This document shows, in pieces, positions 15,963 to 24,408 of a DNA stretch of 38,955 nucleotides; position 1 is the first letter of the stretch, and the number at the start of each line of letters is the position of its first letter. The position numbers and the translations under genes are program-made. The notes under the pieces are model-generated. The model saw nothing but the letters and a program-made list of their open reading frames with translations, did no database searches and had not been told where the DNA came from. Source of the stretch: Pseudomonas lundensis (GTDB lineage: Bacteria; Pseudomonadota; Gammaproteobacteria; Pseudomonadales; Pseudomonadaceae); the NCBI RefSeq assembly GCF_002269125.1, contig NZ_NQKI01000040.1, forward strand, positions 1-38,955. The letters run 5' to 3'.

Positions 15963-18900
15963 TCAGGCCTTGAGCAGGGCGCAAAACGCGTTGAGAGGCA
16001 CCGGACGGCTGTGCAAATACCCCTGATAGATGTGGCAATCCAGGCTCTGTAAAAACTGCAATTGCTGCAGCCGTTCGACGCCTTCGGCTACCACGTTGAG
16101 TTTCAGGCTGTGGGCCATCGCCACAATGGCGCGGATAATCTCTGCGTCATTCGGGTCGTTGATGGCATCGCGCACGAATGACTGGTCAATTTTCAGCGTG
16201 TCGACCGGCAGGCGCTTGAGGTGCGTCAGCGAAGAGTAACCGGTACCAAAATCGTCCATCGCAAAACTCACGCCAAGGGCCGTGAGTTGACGCATTTTGG
16301 CGATGGTGTCGTCCAGGTTCTGGATCACGATACCTTCGGTGATTTCCAGCTTGAGCAGGGTACTGGGCAAGCTGTGGGCCAGCAGGCTGCGTTCTACCCG
16401 TTCGACAAAGTTGCTTTGGCGAAATTGACGCGGGCTGATGTTGACGCAGAGGCGGAAAGCGTTGGCATCGATCAGGCCTGCGTTGAGCAGCGAACCCGCA
16501 TCACGGCAGGCCTGCTCCAGAATCCAGGTGCCCACGTCCAGAATCAATCCGCTGTCTTCGAGGATTTTGATGAACTCGCCCGGCGACTGGGGCCCCAGTT
16601 GCGGGTGTTGCCAACGCACCAGCGCTTCGGCGCCGACTATGCGGTTGGTCCGTGCATCGACCTGCGGCTGATAGTGCAGGCTGAATTCGTTGCGTGCCAG
16701 GGCGGTGCGCAAATCACTCTCTATGCGCATGCGTTCGCTGGCGGCGGCCTGCATGTCGGGGTGGAACAGTTGCGTGGTGTTGCGCCCCGAATCCTTGGCG
16801 CGGTACAGGGCAATGTCGGCGCGTTTGAACAAGTCTGCCGGTTTGGAGCCGTGATCGGGGATCAGCGCGATGCCGATGCTGGGAGTGACTTGCAGGCGTT
16901 CACCATCCAGAAACATCGGTTCGGCCAACAATTCACGCAGGGTGTCGGCCGTGGCGCGCACATGCCGGGTGACTTCCTCCAGCGAACCGTGAAGGCCGCT
17001 GAGCAGCACCACAAATTCGTCGCCGCCCAGTAGCGCCACGGTGTCTTCGACCCGCACGCTGGCTTCAAGCCGGGCGGTGATGACTTTCAGCACCGCATCG
17101 CCCACCGGATGCCCCAGTGAGTCGTTGATGTGTTTGAAGTGGTCAAGGTCGAGGAACAGCAGGGCACCGCGCATGTCATGCCGTGACAGCAAGGCGCTTT
17201 GCTGGGTCAGGCGATCCATCAGCAAGGCCCGGTTGGGCAGATTGGTGAGCGGGTCATGATAGGCCAGATGACGCACCTGAGCCTGTGCGGCTTTCAGTTG
17301 ACTGATGTCACGGGCGATCAGCAGCAGGCAGGCCGTGTCGTTCAGGGTGATGCGCTCGATGGAAATTTCCACGTTGAGCAGATCGCCACGGCGTGACCGC
17401 CCCAAAATTTCACGGTTGCTGATACGGCCTTTTTCTTCCAGCTCGTCCAGTAGCGCCTGACGCAGCGAGCTGTCACCCCAAATGCCCAGTTCGTAAGGGC
17501 TGCGGCCCATGACTTCGGCGCTGGTATAACCGGTCAGCCGCGTGAAACCGTCGTTGACTTCCAGATAACAGCCCGTGGCGTAGTCGCTGATGGTGATGGC
17601 GTCGGGGCTGGCGTGAAAAGCCTTGGCGAATTTCTCCTCGCTGGCTTTAAGCACCGCCTCGGCGCGCTGTTGCTGGGTAATGTCGCGCAAGGTGGCGACA
17701 ATGCACGTCTGACCATCCACTTCAATGTGACGACTGGTCAGCACGCAAGTGAGGGCTTCGGTGTTTTTATGCCACAGGGTAAGGGTCAGGTTGTTTTGCG
17801 CCGGTGCCTGCAAGGCGCTCAATAAGGGTTGCAAGTGCTGCGCCCGGTTATCACCGTTGGCACGCAAATCGTCCATGTCCCAGCCAAAGGTTTGGCTGAA
17901 GCTGGCATTGATTTCCATCACTTGCCCGCTGTCGGCCTGCATGACGCAAATCGGGTCGGGACTGGTTTGAAACACGCTGGCAAATTTTTCTTCAGAGGCG
18001 ACCAGGCGTTGTTCGCGCTCCACTTGCTCAGTGATGTCGAGCAATGTTCCGGCCATGCGCAAGGGTTGGCCGTCATCGCCACGGTACAGGCGTGCGCGGC
18101 TTTCCAGGTAGCGCGAGGCGCCACTTTCGAGCTGCACGCGGTAGGTTAATTGATAATTGCCGGCAGGGCCTTCGCGCAGTGAGCGGTAGGCATTGCGCAT
18201 GTTGTTGCGTTCTTGCGCCGGAACACCCTCGAAAAACGCATCAAATGATTCATTGAACGCCACGGCTTCCAGCCCGTGCAACTGTGCGGCACGGGCCGAG
18301 CCATAGAGCTGGCCACTGGGTATGTGCCAGTCCCAGGTACCCAGCTGCGCCGAATCCAGCGCCAAATCCAGACGTTCCTGACTGTCTTTTAGGGCTAACT
18401 CGGTTTTTTTGCGCTCGCTCGTGTCGAGAAAGGTGCTGACCAGGTATTCCTCGTTCTCAAGTTCGACCCTCTGTGCGCTGAGGATACCGTCGTGCAACTG
18501 GCCATTTCGGCCGCGCAGCTGCACTTCCATCGCCACCGGCGGGTGTTGATTGCGAATGGCTTGGATGAATGTGCTGCGTTGCTGCGGGTCGGGCCATAGC
18601 CCCAACTCCAGCGTGGTGCGGCCGATGGCGTGTGTCACCGGCCAGCCCAGCAAGCTTTCAAAACAGTGGTTGGCTTCGCTGATTCGCCCGTCCTCGATAC
18701 GCACCAGTAGCACCATGTTCGGGGACAGGTGAAACAGGGTCGCGAAACGTTCTTCAGAACTGTTTAGGGCCTGCTGGCGCTGACGCTGCTGCGTCACTTC
18801 GTGCAGGACGCCCATCATGCGCGGCCTGGCCCCGGGTTTTGAGACCAGGCTGCCGCGTATCTCCAGCCAGTGCAATGTTCCGTCCGGCCAACGGATCCGG

Positions 18901-19223
18901 TGGTGCGTGCTGCGCTCCAACGGGGCGCCTTTTAGCACGGCATCAAACACACGTTGCGCCTTGGGCCAATCGTCGAAGGGCAGCGCCGAGAGCTGATCGA
19001 GATGGCTCGGCAAGGCATGCCGGGCAGGTAATCCGAACAGCGCCTGGGAGCCCTCGGACCAACGGATATCGCCGCTTTCCATGTCCCAGCACCAGGCGCT
19101 CATGCGCGCCGCCTTCAAGGCAGACAGCAATTGTGGCGTCTGGTGCCAGCTTTGCTCCACGGCTGAGGGGTCGCTGTCTGTCAAGGCGCAAAGTAGGTGC
19201 AAAGGGTCAGCGGGTGTTGGCAT
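15963..19223 (-). CDS. Five-PAS GGDEF-EAL protein (cyclic di-GMP turnover)
   Basis: This 1086-residue protein carries five successive PAS domains (about 30-148, 155-272, 280-402, 408-520, 527-645), a GGDEF domain (about 650-815) and an EAL domain (about 830-1080). GGDEF 733-737 is intact with an RxxD inhibitory site (RVED, 724-727), so diguanylate cyclase activity is possible. The EAL side keeps EAL (866-868), NISP, EITEG, DDFGTGYSS (from 990), Lys1011, AEGVE and YQGY, so phosphodiesterase activity is also expected. No transmembrane helix is visible, which makes it a cytoplasmic sensor, probably of redox state or small ligands through PAS. Start: ATG 19223 has AAGGAT eight bases upstream; an upstream in-frame ATG at 19301 would run into the LysR gene. 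Confidence 0.92.
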   Translation of the reverse strand: MPTPADPLHLLCALTDSDPSAVEQSWHQTPQLLSALKAARMSAWCWDMESGDIRWSEGSQALFGLPARHALPSHLDQLSALPFDDWPKAQRVFDAVLKGAPLERSTHHRIRWPDGTLHWLEIRGSLVSKPGARPRMMGVLHEVTQQRQRQQALNSSEERFATLFHLSPNMVLLVRIEDGRISEANHCFESLLGWPVTHAIGRTTLELGLWPDPQQRSTFIQAIRNQHPPVAMEVQLRGRNGQLHDGILSAQRVELENEEYLVSTFLDTSERKKTELALKDSQERLDLALDSAQLGTWDWHIPSGQLYGSARAAQLHGLEAVAFNESFDAFFEGVPAQERNNMRNAYRSLREGPAGNYQLTYRVQLESGASRYLESRARLYRGDDGQPLRMAGTLLDITEQVEREQRLVASEEKFASVFQTSPDPICVMQADSGQVMEINASFSQTFGWDMDDLRANGDNRAQHLQPLLSALQAPAQNNLTLTLWHKNTEALTCVLTSRHIEVDGQTCIVATLRDITQQQRAEAVLKASEEKFAKAFHASPDAITISDYATGCYLEVNDGFTRLTGYTSAEVMGRSPYELGIWGDSSLRQALLDELEEKGRISNREILGRSRRGDLLNVEISIERITLNDTACLLLIARDISQLKAAQAQVRHLAYHDPLTNLPNRALLMDRLTQQSALLSRHDMRGALLFLDLDHFKHINDSLGHPVGDAVLKVITARLEASVRVEDTVALLGGDEFVVLLSGLHGSLEEVTRHVRATADTLRELLAEPMFLDGERLQVTPSIGIALIPDHGSKPADLFKRADIALYRAKDSGRNTTQLFHPDMQAAASERMRIESDLRTALARNEFSLHYQPQVDARTNRIVGAEALVRWQHPQLGPQSPGEFIKILEDSGLILDVGTWILEQACRDAGSLLNAGLIDANAFRLCVNISPRQFRQSNFVERVERSLLAHSLPSTLLKLEITEGIVIQNLDDTIAKMRQLTALGVSFAMDDFGTGYSSLTHLKRLPVDTLKIDQSFVRDAINDPNDAEIIRAIVAMAHSLKLNVVAEGVERLQQLQFLQSLDCHIYQGYLHSRPVPLNAFCALLKA

Positions 19224-19260
19224 TGGCTGCAATCCTTGAACAGAGAAAACCACAGTGCGC

Positions 19261-20157
19261 TCAGGCGTGCGGCGCAGTGTGCCGCGTATCGACCTGGCCA
19301 TCCAGCAGTGTCATGAAGGCGTGTGCGGCATTCGACAATGTTCGTTCGGTATGTACGATATAGCCTAGCTGGCGTGTCAGCTGTATGCCCGGCAAGCGGA
19401 TAGATGCCACTTGTTCGTCGAGCATGGTGCGCGGCAATACGCTCCAGGCCAACCCGATGGACACCATCATTTTGATGGTTTCCAGGTAGTTGGTGCTCAT
19501 GGCGATATTGGGGGTCAACCCTTGCGCCTCGAACAGGCGCTGCACGATGTGGTGGGTAAAGGTGTTACCGCCTGGAAACACCGCCGGGTGGTGCGCGATA
19601 TCTGCCAGGCTAATCGGCCCCTTGTGGGTGAGCGAGTGCTCAGGCGCAACCACAAAATCCAGTGGGTCATCCCAGACCGGTACAGCGCGGATCAGTGAAT
19701 GCGGTTCGGGCGCGAGCGTAATAACCGCCAGTTCGGCGCGGCCATGCAGGATTTCTTCGTAGGCCACTTCTGAATCGAGAAACTGAATATCCAGCGCGAC
19801 CTTGGGGTAAGTGCGGGTGAATTCACGCAGAAGGGGCGGCAAACGGTGTAGGCCAATATGGTGGCTGGTAGCCAGAGTCAGGCGGCCGCTGACTTCTCCG
19901 TTGAGGTTGTTCAGCGCGCGCCGGGTGTCGTCCAGCACGTTAAGAATCTGATAGGCGCGAGGCAGGAGGGCACGCCCGGCTTCGGTCAGGCTGACTTCGC
20001 GGCCCAGTCGGTCGAACAGCCTGAGCTTGAGTTGTTGCTCAATGCTGGCAATGCGCTTGCTGATCGCCGGCTGGGTCAGGAACAACCGTTCGGCGGCACC
20101 TGAAAAGCTGCCGGTTTCTGCAATCGCAATAAAAGCATTGAGATTTGCGAGGTCCAT
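19261..20157 (-). CDS. LysR-family transcriptional regulator divergent from leuC
   Basis: This 298-residue LysR protein has an N-terminal helix-turn-helix (1-60; FIAIAETGSFSGAAERLFLTQ, AISKRIASIEQQL) and an effector domain (about 90-290; GRLTLATSHHIGLHRLPPLL, VSIGLAWSVLPRTML). A LysR gene at this place, divergent from leuCD, is a constant of Pseudomonas genomes as I remember them, so control of the leu genes is plausible though unproved. AAGGGAA lies nine bases upstream of ATG 20157. The next gene downstream, in the same direction after 37 bp, is the GGDEF-EAL gene, so the two may share a transcript. Confidence 0.92.
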   Translation of the reverse strand: MDLANLNAFIAIAETGSFSGAAERLFLTQPAISKRIASIEQQLKLRLFDRLGREVSLTEAGRALLPRAYQILNVLDDTRRALNNLNGEVSGRLTLATSHHIGLHRLPPLLREFTRTYPKVALDIQFLDSEVAYEEILHGRAELAVITLAPEPHSLIRAVPVWDDPLDFVVAPEHSLTHKGPISLADIAHHPAVFPGGNTFTHHIVQRLFEAQGLTPNIAMSTNYLETIKMMVSIGLAWSVLPRTMLDEQVASIRLPGIQLTRQLGYIVHTERTLSNAAHAFMTLLDGQVDTRHTAPHA

Positions 20158-20190
20158 GTTTCGAATTCCCTTTGGTTATCCAAACTATGA

Positions 20191-20230
20191 AAATTATGAA
20201 TTTGAGTTATTAACTTTAACGCCATAGGAT
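20191..20230 (+). promoter_or_regulatory. leuC promoter and candidate LysR operator
   Basis: AAATT-ATG-AATTT (20191-20203) is a 13-bp inverted repeat in the AT-rich divergent region between the LysR gene and leuC. Overlapping it, TTGAGT (20202-20207) and TAGGAT (20225-20230) are 17 bases apart and could be the -35 and -10 of leuC. The fit is moderate. Confidence 0.4.
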
Positions 20231-20287
20231 CGGCCTCACAAGCCAAGTGGTTATTGGCACAGAAAGTAGCTGATGAGGAACCGTGTG

Positions 20288-21706
20288 ATGGCCGGCAAAA
20301 CGCTCTACGACAAGCTCTGGGATTCGCATTTGGTAAAGCAGCGCGACGACGGTTCGGCGCTGATCTATATCGACCGTCACATCATTCATGAAGTGACCTC
20401 GCCGCAAGCGTTCGAAGGCTTGCGTCTGGCAGGGCGCAAGCCTTGGCGTATCGATGCCAATATCGCGACCCCGGACCACAACGTACCGACCACGCCGGAA
20501 CGCAAGGGCGGGATCGAAGCGATTGCCGATCAAGTCTCCCGTCTGCAAGTGCAAACCCTTGATGACAACTGCGACGAGTACGGCATCACCGAATTCAAGA
20601 TGAACGACGTGCGTCAGGGCATCGTTCACGTGATCGGCCCTGAGCAGGGCGCCACATTGCCGGGTATGACCGTGGTCTGCGGCGACTCGCACACCTCGAC
20701 CCATGGCGCGTTCGGCGCCTTGGCGCATGGCATCGGTACGTCCGAGGTTGAGCACGTATTGGCCACCCAGTGCCTCGTTGCCAAAAAGATGAAGAACATG
20801 TTGGTGCGGGTTGAAGGCCCCTTGCCATTTGGGGTGACGGCCAAGGACATCGTCCTTGCGGTCATCGGCAAGATCGGCACGGCCGGTGGCAATGGCCACG
20901 CCATTGAGTTCGCCGGGAGCGCGATTCGCGACTTGTCCGTTGAAGGCCGTATGACCATTTGCAACATGGCCATTGAGGCGGGCGCCCGCGTCGGTCTGGT
21001 GGCGGCCGATGAGAAGACAGTCGAATACGTCAAGGGCCGCCCGTTCGCCCCCAAAGGCGCTGAGTGGGACCTGGCTGTTGAAGCCTGGAAAGCATTGGTG
21101 TCTGATGCCGACGCGGCCTTCGACACGGTGGTTGAGCTGGATGCGACTCAGATCAAGCCGCAGGTCAGCTGGGGCACCTCGCCGGAAATGGTGTTGGCTG
21201 TGGATCAGAACGTGCCCGATCCGGCGCAGGAAGCCGATCTGGTCAAGCGCGGTTCAATAGAGCGCGCGTTGAAATACATGGGGTTGAACGCCAACCAGGC
21301 CATCACGGATATCCAGCTGGACCGTGTGTTCATCGGTTCGTGCACCAACTCACGTATTGAAGACTTGCGTGCGGCAGCCGTGATCGCCAAAGGCCGCAAG
21401 GTGGCCTCGACCATCAAGCAGGCGATTGTCGTGCCGGGCTCGGGCCTGGTGAAGGCTCAAGCGGAAGCGGAAGGGCTCGATAAAATTTTCCTGGAGGCGG
21501 GTTTTGAGTGGCGTGAGCCGGGGTGCTCGATGTGTCTGGCGATGAACCCTGACCGCCTTGAGTCGGGCGAGCATTGCGCTTCGACCTCCAACCGCAACTT
21601 CGAAGGACGTCAGGGCGCTGGTGGCCGCACCCATCTGGTGAGCCCGGCGATGGCCGCTGCCGCGGCGGTAAACGGTCGTTTCATCGACGTCCGCGAATTG
21701 ATTTAA
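20288..21706 (+). CDS. leuC: 3-isopropylmalate dehydratase large subunit
   Basis: LeuC (472 residues) with LeuD isomerises 2-isopropylmalate to 3-isopropylmalate in leucine synthesis. It is an aconitase-family [4Fe-4S] enzyme. Visible are the N-terminus MAGKTLYDKLWDSHLV, TVVCGDSHTSTHGAFGALAHGIGTSEVEHVLATQ, and the cluster cysteines in FIGSCTNSRIEDLR and EPGCSMCLAMNPD. EHCASTSNRNFEGRQG follows near the C-terminus. Length is normal. ATG 20288 has GAGGAA eight bases upstream; an ATG at 20273 lies before that site. leuD begins 10 bp after its stop, so the two subunits are co-expressed. leuA is not in the window, as usual in Pseudomonas. Confidence 0.98.
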   Translation: MAGKTLYDKLWDSHLVKQRDDGSALIYIDRHIIHEVTSPQAFEGLRLAGRKPWRIDANIATPDHNVPTTPERKGGIEAIADQVSRLQVQTLDDNCDEYGITEFKMNDVRQGIVHVIGPEQGATLPGMTVVCGDSHTSTHGAFGALAHGIGTSEVEHVLATQCLVAKKMKNMLVRVEGPLPFGVTAKDIVLAVIGKIGTAGGNGHAIEFAGSAIRDLSVEGRMTICNMAIEAGARVGLVAADEKTVEYVKGRPFAPKGAEWDLAVEAWKALVSDADAAFDTVVELDATQIKPQVSWGTSPEMVLAVDQNVPDPAQEADLVKRGSIERALKYMGLNANQAITDIQLDRVFIGSCTNSRIEDLRAAAVIAKGRKVASTIKQAIVVPGSGLVKAQAEAEGLDKIFLEAGFEWREPGCSMCLAMNPDRLESGEHCASTSNRNFEGRQGAGGRTHLVSPAMAAAAAVNGRFIDVRELI

Positions 21707-21716
21707 GGAGCGCAGC

Positions 21717-22358
21717 ATGAAAGCTTTTACCCAGCATACCGGTCTTGTCGCGCCTCTGGACCGTGCCAACGTGGACACGGATCAGATCATTCCCAAGCAG
21801 TTTTTGAAATCCATCAAGCGCACGGGGTTCGGCCCGAATCTGTTTGATGAGTGGCGTTATCTGGACGTGGGCCAGCCGTATCAGGACAACACCAAGCGCC
21901 CGCTGAACAAAGATTTCGTGCTCAATGCCCAGCGCTACCAGGGGGCGAGCGTGTTGTTGGCGCGAGAAAACTTTGGCTGTGGCTCAAGCCGTGAGCACGC
22001 GCCCTGGGCGCTGGAAGAATATGGCTTTCGTAGCATCATTGCGCCGAGTTATGCCGACATTTTCTTCAATAACAGCTTCAAGAACGGCTTGTTGCCCATC
22101 ATCCTGAGCGACGCCGAGGTTGACGAACTGTTTGCTCAGGTTGAAGCAACGCCGGGTTATCAACTCAAGATCGACCTTGAGGCGCAGACGGTGACCCGCC
22201 CGGACGGCAAGGTACTGAGTTTTGAAATCGATGCGTTCCGCAAGCACTGCCTGCTCAACGGCCTGGATGACATCGGTTTGACCTTGCAGGATGGCGATGC
22301 CATTGCTGCGTTTGAGAGCACGCATCGCGCCAGCCAGCCGTGGCTGTTTCGCGACTGA
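21717..22358 (+). CDS. leuD: 3-isopropylmalate dehydratase small subunit
   Basis: LeuD (213 residues) is the swivelling small subunit that completes the isopropylmalate isomerase active site. Diagnostic stretches are LDRANVDTDQIIPKQFLK, LLARENFGCGSSREHAPWAL and IAPSYADIFFNNSFKNGLLP. AAGGAG lies six bases before the ATG. The length matches proteobacterial LeuD. A strong hairpin follows the gene, just before the methyltransferase gene. Confidence 0.98.
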   Translation: MKAFTQHTGLVAPLDRANVDTDQIIPKQFLKSIKRTGFGPNLFDEWRYLDVGQPYQDNTKRPLNKDFVLNAQRYQGASVLLARENFGCGSSREHAPWALEEYGFRSIIAPSYADIFFNNSFKNGLLPIILSDAEVDELFAQVEATPGYQLKIDLEAQTVTRPDGKVLSFEIDAFRKHCLLNGLDDIGLTLQDGDAIAAFESTHRASQPWLFRD

Positions 22359-22367
22359 CTCACTGTT

Positions 22368-22396
22368 TGAAGTCGCCGCCTTTGGCGGCGACTTCA
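22368..22396 (+). other. Strong stem-loop between leuD and the methyltransferase gene
   Basis: TGAAGTCGCCGCC (22368-22380) and GGCGGCGACTTCA (22384-22396) form a perfect 13-bp stem with a TTT loop. No T-run follows. It may lower read-through into the methyltransferase-leuB part or protect the leuCD mRNA 3' end. Confidence 0.7.
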
Positions 22397-22421
22397 GGCC
22401 CATGACCTGAAGGATGCTCCT

Positions 22422-23189
22422 ATGACCCGCACCGCTCAGCACAGTCAAGTTGTACAGAAACAGTTCGGTGAGCAAGCGTCGGCCTACCTGAACAGCGCTG
22501 TTCACGCCCAGGGCGCCGAGTTTGCGCTGCTGCAGGCTGAGTTGACTGGCAAACCTGCGGTGCGGGTGCTGGACCTTGGTTGCGGGGCCGGACACGTCAG
22601 TTTTCATGTTGCGGCGCTGGTCGGGGAGGTGGTCGCTTACGACCTGTCGCAGCAGATGCTAGATGTGGTGAGCCGCGCTGCTCTTGAGCGCGATTTGCCG
22701 AATATCCGCACCGTGTGTGGTGCCGCTGAACGCTTGCCCTTTGCCGACGGCGAGTTCGATTACGTGCTGAGCCGTTATTCGGCCCATCACTGGAGCGACC
22801 TCGGTCAGGCCTTGCGAGAAGTGCGGCGGGTACTCAAACCCGGCGGTGTCGCTGCATTCATTGACGTGATGTCGCCGGGCAGCCCTCTGCTTGACACGTA
22901 TTTGCAAACGGTTGAAGTGTTGCGCGACACCAGCCATGTGCGCGATTACGCTGCCGGTGAGTGGCTTGAGCAGATCAGCCAGGCGGGGCTGCACACGCGC
23001 AGTACGCAGCGTCAGCGTTTGCGATTAGAGTTCGGCTCCTGGATTGCCCGCATGCGCACGCCGGACACCCTCAGGCATGCCATTAGCGTGTTGCAACAGT
23101 CCATGGGCGCCGAGGTGCGTGAGTATTTCGAAATTGAAAGCGACGGCTCGTTCAGTACCGATGTGCTGGTGCTGTGGTGTGAAAAGTAA
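22422..23189 (+). CDS. Class I SAM-dependent methyltransferase in the leu operon
   Basis: This 255-residue protein has the Methyltransf_11-type Rossmann fold. Motif I VRVLDLGCGAGHVSFHVA (about 47-64) binds S-adenosylmethionine, an acidic residue follows in VVAYDLSQQML, and DYVLSRYSAHHW and VLKPGGVAAFIDVMSP are motifs IV-VI. The substrate is unknown; the family includes UbiE-, BioC- and Tam-like enzymes. It sits between leuD and leuB, 63 bp after leuD and 68 bp before leuB, an arrangement I recall from other Pseudomonas. Its place suggests co-expression with leucine genes but no direct role in that pathway is evident. GAAGGA lies ten bases upstream of the ATG. Confidence 0.9.
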   Translation: MTRTAQHSQVVQKQFGEQASAYLNSAVHAQGAEFALLQAELTGKPAVRVLDLGCGAGHVSFHVAALVGEVVAYDLSQQMLDVVSRAALERDLPNIRTVCGAAERLPFADGEFDYVLSRYSAHHWSDLGQALREVRRVLKPGGVAAFIDVMSPGSPLLDTYLQTVEVLRDTSHVRDYAAGEWLEQISQAGLHTRSTQRQRLRLEFGSWIARMRTPDTLRHAISVLQQSMGAEVREYFEIESDGSFSTDVLVLWCEK

Positions 23190-23257
23190 ACACGGCCACA
23201 CGATAAAATTTTCCAGATGCGCCTGCGGGGGCATCGACAGACAAGAAAGAGGAACCC

Positions 23258-24340
23258 ATGAGCAAGCAGATTCTGATTCTTCCAGGTGACGGCATTGGTC
23301 CAGAAATCATGGCTCAGGCGGTCAAGGTGCTGGAGTTGGCCAACGACAAGTTTCAGCTCGGCTTTGAGCTGACCCATGACGTGATCGGCGGCGCGGCCAT
23401 TGACAAGCATGGTGTGCCGTTGGCCGATGAAACCCTGGACCGCGCCCGCGCGGCGGACGCTGTACTGTTGGGTGCGGTGGGTGGTCCGAAATGGGACACC
23501 ATTGAGCGCGATATTCGTCCTGAGCGCGGGTTGCTGAAAATCCGTGCGCAATTGGGCCTGTTTGGCAACTTGCGTCCTGCGATCCTTTATCCGCAACTGG
23601 CAGACGCGTCGAGCCTCAAGCCGGAAATCGTTGCGGGCCTCGACATCCTGATCGTCCGTGAATTGACCGGTGGCATTTATTTTGGCGCGCCACGTGGCAC
23701 CCGCGAACTTGAAAATGGCGAGCGTCAGGCTTACGACACGCTGCCCTACAGCGAAAGCGAAATTCGCCGTATTGCGCGAGTCGGTTTCGACATGGCCCGT
23801 GTGCGTGGCAAAAAACTGTGTTCGGTCGACAAGGCCAACGTACTGGCGTCCAGCCAGCTGTGGCGCGAAGTCGTTGAGCACGTGGCCAAGGATTACCCGG
23901 ACGTCGAATTGAGCCACATGTACGTCGACAATGCCGCGATGCAACTGGTGCGCGCGCCCAAGCAGTTCGACGTGATCGTCACCGATAACCTGTTCGGCGA
24001 CATCCTTTCCGACGAGGCATCGATGCTCACCGGTTCCATCGGCATGCTGCCTTCGGCCTCCCTGGATGCCAACAACAAGGGTATGTACGAGCCGTGCCAC
24101 GGCTCTGCGCCGGACATCGCGGGGCAGGGCATTGCCAACCCGCTGGCCACGATTTTGTCCGTCTCGATGATGTTGCGTTACAGCTTCAATCAGCAGGCGG
24201 CGGCCGACGCCATCGAGCGGGCCGTAAGCCTGGTTCTGGATCAAGGTTTGCGTACGGGTGATATCTGGTCGGCGGGGTGTGCCAAGGTCGGTACACAGGA
24301 AATGGGCGATGCAGTAGTCGCCGCGCTGCAGAATCTGTAA
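23258..24340 (+). CDS. leuB: 3-isopropylmalate dehydrogenase
   Basis: LeuB (360 residues) oxidatively decarboxylates 3-isopropylmalate with NAD, giving 2-oxoisocaproate. The start ILILPGDGIGPEIMAQ, the loop LLGAVGGPKWDT, the substrate residues in RPERGLLKIRAQLGLFGNLRP, and the metal/substrate region DNLFGDILSDEASMLTGSIGMLPSAS are typical of the isocitrate/isopropylmalate dehydrogenase family. CHGSAPDIAGQGIANP near the C-terminus contributes to NAD binding. Length is normal. AGAGGAA lies six bases before ATG 23258. A stem-loop follows before asd. Confidence 0.98.
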   Translation: MSKQILILPGDGIGPEIMAQAVKVLELANDKFQLGFELTHDVIGGAAIDKHGVPLADETLDRARAADAVLLGAVGGPKWDTIERDIRPERGLLKIRAQLGLFGNLRPAILYPQLADASSLKPEIVAGLDILIVRELTGGIYFGAPRGTRELENGERQAYDTLPYSESEIRRIARVGFDMARVRGKKLCSVDKANVLASSQLWREVVEHVAKDYPDVELSHMYVDNAAMQLVRAPKQFDVIVTDNLFGDILSDEASMLTGSIGMLPSASLDANNKGMYEPCHGSAPDIAGQGIANPLATILSVSMMLRYSFNQQAAADAIERAVSLVLDQGLRTGDIWSAGCAKVGTQEMGDAVVAALQNL

Positions 24341-24351
24341 TCTCTCGGGCC

Positions 24352-24390
24352 CGTTACTTCCTGTTGGTGGAAGTAACGACCCCACTTTTT
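24352..24390 (+). terminator. Terminator-like hairpin between leuB and asd
   Basis: CGTTACTTCC (24352-24361) and GGAAGTAACG (24369-24378) form a perfect 10-bp stem with a 7-base loop. A T5 run follows only after seven bases, so termination may be partial and asd may receive read-through. Confidence 0.6.
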
Positions 24391-24408
24391 GTTAAAGGTG
24401 TAGTTGCG

